DNA of 64,000 bases from CAZUMW01 sp964621615 (GTDB taxonomy: Bacteria; Desulfobacterota; WTBG01; CAIYCZ01; CAIRTM01), in contig CAZUMW010000003.1 in the NCBI GenBank assembly GCA_964621615.1, positions 144,041-208,040 on the forward strand. The letters are read 5' to 3'. The position numbers and the translations under genes were made by a program. The notes beneath the pieces were generated by a model. The model had not been told where the DNA came from. It ran no database searches and worked only from the letters and a program-made list of their open reading frames with translations. How positions within the stretch are numbered: the stretch's first letter is position 1; each line of letters opens with the position of its first letter. Shown piece by piece: positions 59,571 through 64,000 of the stretch.

Positions 59571-62500
59571 AAGGGCGGGACGTTTTTACCACAATTCGGA
59601 CCGAAGGTGGACTGTTACCTGTTGACCTGCTGCAACGGATAGCTTCCTCTGATACCGACATTGATGGTTTAACACCGGAAGCATATCACCTTGCTGAAGG
59701 TGAACGCTTAAATGAAATTATCAGCCGTTCATGGAATCGACTACTTGGTGCTTGGACAACTTTTCGGTCCCATGCTGAACAACTTCCAGAAAGTGATTCG
59801 GGAACAACCCTTACTCGCGAGCGGTGGCTTCTTATTCTTTTTCAGGAGCTTGGTTATGGTCGGCTGCAACCGAGCAAATCAATAGAAATTGAAGGGAAAA
59901 GCTATTCAATTTCACATGCATGGAAAAGTTCGCCTATACATCTTATCGGATTTAAGGTTGAACTAGATCGCAGGACTGCAGGCGTTGCAGGTGCGGCTCG
60001 AATGAGTCCCCACAGTATGGTCCAGGAGTTTCTAAACAGAAGCGAAAAGCATCTTTGGGCATTTTTATCAAATGGACTTCGTTTGCGCATTCTCCGAGAC
60101 AACTCAAGCATGACACGTCAGGCATACGTTGAGTTTGATATTGAAGGCATGATGGAAGGTGAAACGTATCCCGATTTTGTTTTGCTTTGGCTCCTATGTC
60201 ATCAATCGCGAGTTGAAGCAGATATCCCTGAACAATGCTGGCTGGAACAATGGACACGCACTGCTGAAGATATTGGCACAAGAGTTTTAGATCGCCTTAG
60301 GGATGGTGTAGAACAGGCTATTTCTTTTTTGGGGAGTGGCTTTCTTGCTTGTCAGGGAAATAGCGAACTTCGGGAACATTTACGCTTCGGAAATCTTTCT
60401 ACCCAGGACTATTATCGACAACTCTTGCGTCTTGTATACCGCCTTATTTTTTTGTTTGCAGCAGAAGACAGAGGCTTATTGCTTAGGCCAGGTGCTGGTC
60501 AAAAAGAGCGTGAACGATATGATTTGTTTTACTCAACATCGAGAATTCGCGCACTGGCTGAGCGTATGAAGGGTACAAAACATATAGATATCTATCAGGG
60601 ACTTCGTGTTGTGATGAACCATCTTGGCAGTATAGATGGGTGTCCTTCGCTCGGCCTACCAGCCCTTGGGAGTTTTTTATGGTCAGAAGATGCCTTGCCA
60701 GATCTCATGTATAGCAATGTTGAAAATAAGTATTTTCTTGACGCCGTACGCTCTCTTGCTTTTACTATTGAAAACAAAATATTCCGTTCTATTGATTACA
60801 AAAATCTTGGTTCGGATGAACTTGGCAGTGTTTATGAGTCTTTACTGGAACTGCACCCTGAGATAAATACAGAGGCATCAACTTTTGAACTCAAAAGTGC
60901 CAGCGGACATGAACGTAAGACTACCGGCAGTTATTATACACCCTCAAGCCTTATTCAATGTCTTCTTGATTCAGCCCTGGATCCTGCACTAAATGAAGCG
61001 TGCAAAAAATCTAATCCTGAAAAAGAAATCCTTGCATTAAAGGTTTGTGATCCTGCTTGTGGAAGTGGTCACTTTTTGATTGCTGCTGCTCACCGTATGG
61101 CAAAAAAACTCGCTACTGTTCGTTCTGGTGAAGAAGAGCCTGCACCGGAAATAATTAAAACCGCACTTCGGGATATTATTGGACATTGTATTTATGGTGT
61201 CGATTTAAATTCTATGGCTGTAGAGTTATGCAAAATAAATCTCTGGATGGAAGCACTTGAACCTGGCAAACCATTATCTTTTTTGGATCATCGAATACAG
61301 TGCGGTAATAGTTTTATTGGAACAACTCCAGCACATGTTGATAACGGAATACCAGATGAAGCATTTAAACCAATTGAATGCGATAACAGGGAATTTGCAA
61401 ATGCCCTTAAAAAGCAAAACAAAAAAGAAAAAAATCAAATGTCTATGTTTGGTGCATTTGCGTCAGAGTCTCACTCTTCATATGATTCTCTTGGAAGTGG
61501 TTTTTTAAAATTTAATGGTATTGATGATTCCAGTATTGAAGGTGTGCTTGAAAAACAGGTTAAATATGAACATCTAAAAAATTCTAATACATATAAACAT
61601 GAATTGCTTATTGCTAATGCATGGTGTGCTGCTTTTTTATGGAATAAAATTGAAAGTGCTCCCCCACCTATTACAGAAGACATCCTTCGCAGACTTCTTA
61701 AGGATGCTGCTGTTGTTTCAAAAGCAACTATAGCGGAAATCAAACAACTTTCAAAAAAATATTGTTTTTTTCATTGGCATCTAGCATTTCCAGATATTTT
61801 TATGGTTAACAAAACAGAAGAGGATAACTTAACAACTGGTTGGAGCGGTGGTTTTGATGTAGTGCTTGGCAATCCACCATGGGATGTTCTCCAATCAGAT
61901 AAGCCAGATGTATTTGATGAACAACATGAACGTATAAAACTTTGGTCGCAGTTTAATGAGTATTCAATTTTAAAAGGACGTAGGGACTTATATAAATTGT
62001 TTATAGTTATGTCAAAAAATATAATTGCCGCAAATGGAGTGGTCGCTTTTATTGTGCCTGTTGGTATTTTTATCGAGGATGATTGTTCAGATGTTCGTAA
62101 AAAAATATTTATCGATGGCTCTGTTCTCCGGCTGCAACATTTTCAAAACAATAGAAAGCAATTCTTTCCAGATGTTCATGCAAGTTATCGTTTCGTATGC
62201 ATTTTTTTTTCACGTAAACCCGGTACTGATCTGCAGTTCTCAACTGTAATAAAATCGCCGGACCAAATTAAATTGGCAACATGGTTAAAAGTTCCCCACA
62301 ATAAATTGACTTTACAATTAGGCGATGATTTGGGAGCTTTGCTTTTTGATGAAAATAAATATGCATTAACCCATAACCGCTGCTTAAACAATTTAACCAA
62401 ACATGATTTATTGAAATATTATGTTATTGCTGAATTTCATGCATCTACAGATAAAAAACTTTTTAAAGAAAACAATGACTCTAATAAAAATTGGGGGTTG

Positions 62501-63223
62501 TTAAAAAACAAGTGTATACATCAATTCAATTATCACTTTGCACTTCCAGAAAAATATATTGATGCAAACGAAGTTAATAAAAGATGTAAAAGAAAAAATA
62601 TTGATATTACAATGTGGACAAAAAATTCAAAGCGCTTGCTGTTTCGTGATATCGCAAGAAATGATGACGCTAGAACATTGATTTGTTGTGTTGCCCCTGA
62701 AGGGTATGTATCATCTTATGACACGCCGATGGTTATTCCTGAAAAATATGAGAATAACAATCTGTATCTTCTTTTAGGCTATCTTTGTGGTGTTTTTAAT
62801 TCGTTTCTTTATGATTTTTTAATTCGTCCATCTGTTGACAAGCATATTAAGGGATATATTTTAACTCGACTCCCTGTACCTGAGCCAGATTTTAATAATT
62901 ATCTTTATTATTGGCTTTCAAAAAAGTCACTAGAGTTGAATGGTTTAGATATTGAAGACAATGCCTCCATGATTATTCGAGCCCAGATTGATGCTTTATG
63001 TTTTCACCTTTTTAATATCCAGCGTGAAGATATTGACTACATAATGGAAACCTTTCCTATTGTTAAGCGTAAGGATAAACAACAATACAGCGAATATCGG
63101 ACTAAAAGGTTAATATTGGAAATATATGACGCTATGATTGAAGCACAAAATACTGGTAATCCATATCAGTCAATGCTTGATCCACTGCCAGTCGATTCCA
63201 GTGTGGCACATGCTGACAATTAG
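59567..63223 (+). CDS. N6-adenine DNA methyltransferase (Eco57I/DrmMI-like)
   Basis: 1218 residues. The N-terminal 400 residues include PIHLIGFKVELDRRTAG and EFLNRSEKHLWAFLSNGLRLRILRD, a module seen in DISARM-type and type IIG-like enzymes. SAM-binding motif I is VCDPACGSGHFLIAAA (about 495), after the GSYYTPSSLI motif X. The catalytic motif IV is LGNPPWDVL (about 768). A target-recognition region follows. It should mark self DNA at adenine. I see no clear nuclease site, so cutting is left to partners. GTG 59567 has GGGAG upstream and overlaps the SNF2 stop. AT content rises toward the C-terminus. Confidence 0.9.
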   Translation: MKGRDVFTTIRTEGGLLPVDLLQRIASSDTDIDGLTPEAYHLAEGERLNEIISRSWNRLLGAWTTFRSHAEQLPESDSGTTLTRERWLLILFQELGYGRLQPSKSIEIEGKSYSISHAWKSSPIHLIGFKVELDRRTAGVAGAARMSPHSMVQEFLNRSEKHLWAFLSNGLRLRILRDNSSMTRQAYVEFDIEGMMEGETYPDFVLLWLLCHQSRVEADIPEQCWLEQWTRTAEDIGTRVLDRLRDGVEQAISFLGSGFLACQGNSELREHLRFGNLSTQDYYRQLLRLVYRLIFLFAAEDRGLLLRPGAGQKERERYDLFYSTSRIRALAERMKGTKHIDIYQGLRVVMNHLGSIDGCPSLGLPALGSFLWSEDALPDLMYSNVENKYFLDAVRSLAFTIENKIFRSIDYKNLGSDELGSVYESLLELHPEINTEASTFELKSASGHERKTTGSYYTPSSLIQCLLDSALDPALNEACKKSNPEKEILALKVCDPACGSGHFLIAAAHRMAKKLATVRSGEEEPAPEIIKTALRDIIGHCIYGVDLNSMAVELCKINLWMEALEPGKPLSFLDHRIQCGNSFIGTTPAHVDNGIPDEAFKPIECDNREFANALKKQNKKEKNQMSMFGAFASESHSSYDSLGSGFLKFNGIDDSSIEGVLEKQVKYEHLKNSNTYKHELLIANAWCAAFLWNKIESAPPPITEDILRRLLKDAAVVSKATIAEIKQLSKKYCFFHWHLAFPDIFMVNKTEEDNLTTGWSGGFDVVLGNPPWDVLQSDKPDVFDEQHERIKLWSQFNEYSILKGRRDLYKLFIVMSKNIIAANGVVAFIVPVGIFIEDDCSDVRKKIFIDGSVLRLQHFQNNRKQFFPDVHASYRFVCIFFSRKPGTDLQFSTVIKSPDQIKLATWLKVPHNKLTLQLGDDLGALLFDENKYALTHNRCLNNLTKHDLLKYYVIAEFHASTDKKLFKENNDSNKNWGLLKNKCIHQFNYHFALPEKYIDANEVNKRCKRKNIDITMWTKNSKRLLFRDIARNDDARTLICCVAPEGYVSSYDTPMVIPEKYENNNLYLLLGYLCGVFNSFLYDFLIRPSVDKHIKGYILTRLPVPEPDFNNYLYYWLSKKSLELNGLDIEDNASMIIRAQIDALCFHLFNIQREDIDYIMETFPIVKRKDKQQYSEYRTKRLILEIYDAMIEAQNTGNPYQSMLDPLPVDSSVAHADN

Positions 63224-63262
63224 CCGCTGAGCGATCCCCAGATAGACATAAGGATATAATAA

Positions 63263-63372
63263 ATGTTAACGCGCATGCGGATTAAAGGGTATCGAAGCTT
63301 CAGTCAAGAAAGCTTTCAGGATATTCTGTTTTCATCAGTCACTGTAATAGTAGGCGAAAATAATGCTGGCAA
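63263..63372 (+). pseudogene. OLD-family ATPase gene cut at its Walker A motif
   Basis: AAGGATA and ATG 63263 start a frame that reads MLTRMRIKGYRSFSQESFQD and then VTVIVGENNAGK, the N-terminus of an OLD/RecF-like AAA ATPase up to the P-loop Lys. At about 63373 the sequence changes abruptly to GC-rich DNA whose reverse strand encodes an IS21 transposase piece. The frame runs on to 63553 only as nonsense. OLD ATPases are frequent partners in defence operons (Gabija, class 1 OLD), so this was probably a fourth gene of the operon. Confidence 0.8.
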
Positions 63373-63961
63373 GCCCCGCATCATTTGCACCACTACCGGC
63401 TTGTTCCGCTTTAGCGATATCGGTGACGATCCTGCGGATGAGGCGGCACTTGTTGATGCCTTTTTCAAGCGCGATCCGGGCCGCCTGCTCGATGTGAGCG
63501 GCTGTGTGCTTTCGGGCCATGTCGACAATGCCCCGCATGCGGCGCTGACCTGAGCGGCCCTGTTCGTCAAAGAGGTGCTGGCACAGCTTTTTTGTGTTCG
63601 GCCCGATGGCTGCAGCCCGGGCCAGCAGATGGCGTGTCTGCCGCGATGGGTTGAAGATCCGGTCTTTCCGCTCCATGATGACTTCTCCCTTGTAACTGCC
63701 TTTGCTGTGCCGCCTCAGCACGTCCAGGGTCCGGGGGTCAATGATTTCGATTTCAAACTCGTAGATCCGCACGATGACCTGTGTGTGCAGCCGGGCATGG
63801 GCCGGGATGCGCTCTTCTATGGCTTCAATACTGGTAAAAGCCGGTGGCCGGGGTGGGGGATTTTGAACTTCCGGCCCCAAAGAGCCGGTGGCCACCCCGG
63901 GGGATTTTGAATCCGGGGTGCTCTGGGTATGGATTTGGGCGTATTTTCGTAAGCGATCCAT
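63335..63961 (-). mobile_element. C-terminal fragment of an IS21-family transposase (IstA)
   Basis: A 208-residue minus-strand frame. Its core (DPRTLDVLRRH, DRIFNPSRQTRHLLARAAAIGP, LCQHLFDEQGRSGQRRMRGIVDMAR) matches the C-terminal third of IS21-type IstA. The integrase catalytic core is missing and no IstB is seen to the left. The first 40 residues read through GC-rich direct repeats, and the last ten or so are the antisense of the OLD gene. So both ends are foreign, and this is a remnant rather than a working transposase. More of the element may lie beyond the window. Confidence 0.75.
63841..63911. repeat. Two 27-bp direct repeats 44 bases apart
   Basis: 63841-63867 and 63885-63911 share CCGGTGGCC and GGGGGATTTTGAA with five differences between. 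Multiple short repeats of this kind are found at IS21-family ends as transposase-binding sites. Here they fall inside the fragmentary IstA frame, which implies an internal deletion or a junction of two copies. Confidence 0.65.
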
Positions 63962-64000
63962 AAACTACCCGCTCCCAGCACAGACAAACAGAACCCGGCC

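Noticed and set aside
51529..63223. Calling the operon a complete classical DISARM
   Set aside because: Separate drmA/drmB genes and the phospholipase-D gene drmC are not present, and the first protein has a nuclease-like tail, so only a relation is claimed.

Overview
The first 33.4 kb look like the chromosome of a Gram-negative bacterium with GC-rich coding sequence. The evidence is a type IV pilin with PilS/PilR and a sigma-54 promoter, an O-antigen-ligase-type membrane protein, a PyrR-type pyr operon, partial cobalamin genes, and large eukaryote-like signalling proteins. I cannot fix the phylum. The mix (hom followed by an archaeal-type phosphoglycerate mutase, sulfatase-fold and TMTC-type membrane proteins, a WD40 kinase) would fit Omnitrophota-like or Desulfobacterota-like lineages, but this is inference.

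Core region: 0.2-4.0 kb and 11.4-18.2 kb hold a surface-polysaccharide set (radical SAM protein, two GT4 glycosyltransferases, O-antigen ligase, AsnB-like amidotransferase, a sulfatase-fold enzyme with a Thr nucleophile, a TMTC-like TPR protein). 4.1-8.0 kb is the pilin with its two-component regulator, and a near-consensus sigma-54 promoter lies upstream of the pilin. 8.1-10.9 kb is pyrR-pyrB-pyrC. A 0.3-kb MITE-like element (10969-11268) sits between pyrR and the amidotransferase. 18.3-23.9 kb encodes a Ser/Thr kinase with TPR and two sets of WD40 repeats, and an FHA-GAF-nucleotidyl cyclase. 24.2-33.3 kb holds a 40-residue membrane microprotein, cobD, cbiA, hom, prmA, uppP, apgM and a thioesterase.

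At 33371-33447 lies an initiator tRNA-Met, followed at once by a tyrosine integrase and an excisionase-like gene. This marks the left end of an integrated element that fills at least 33.5-63.4 kb. It has lower GC, strong Shine-Dalgarno sequences, many small genes and frequent leader hairpins. Its parts are: two HEPN-type genes (37.0-38.9 kb); a ubiquitin-like conjugation operon on the minus strand (unknown protein, Ubl, E2-like, JAB protease, E1-like; 41.3-43.5 kb); a four-gene operon with a Cas4-like nuclease and a HerA-type ATPase (43.9-47.3 kb); a plasmid-type block (ArdC, zinc ribbons, RadC-like JAB, DUF6573-like; 47.6-51.0 kb); and a three-gene defence operon (YprA-family helicase with a nuclease-like tail, SNF2 helicase, N6-adenine methyltransferase; 51.5-63.2 kb) behind a divergent HTH gene. 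An OLD-type ATPase gene follows and is cut at its Walker A motif by a fragment of an IS21-family transposase. I did not find the right attachment site.

Most notable points: at least three island genes have their ribosome-binding site buried in a start-proximal hairpin that repeats one C.A mismatch, which suggests shared translational control. In the ubiquitin-like operon the JAB and E1 frames meet at a run of seven T, where loss of one base would give one JAB-E1 fusion protein.
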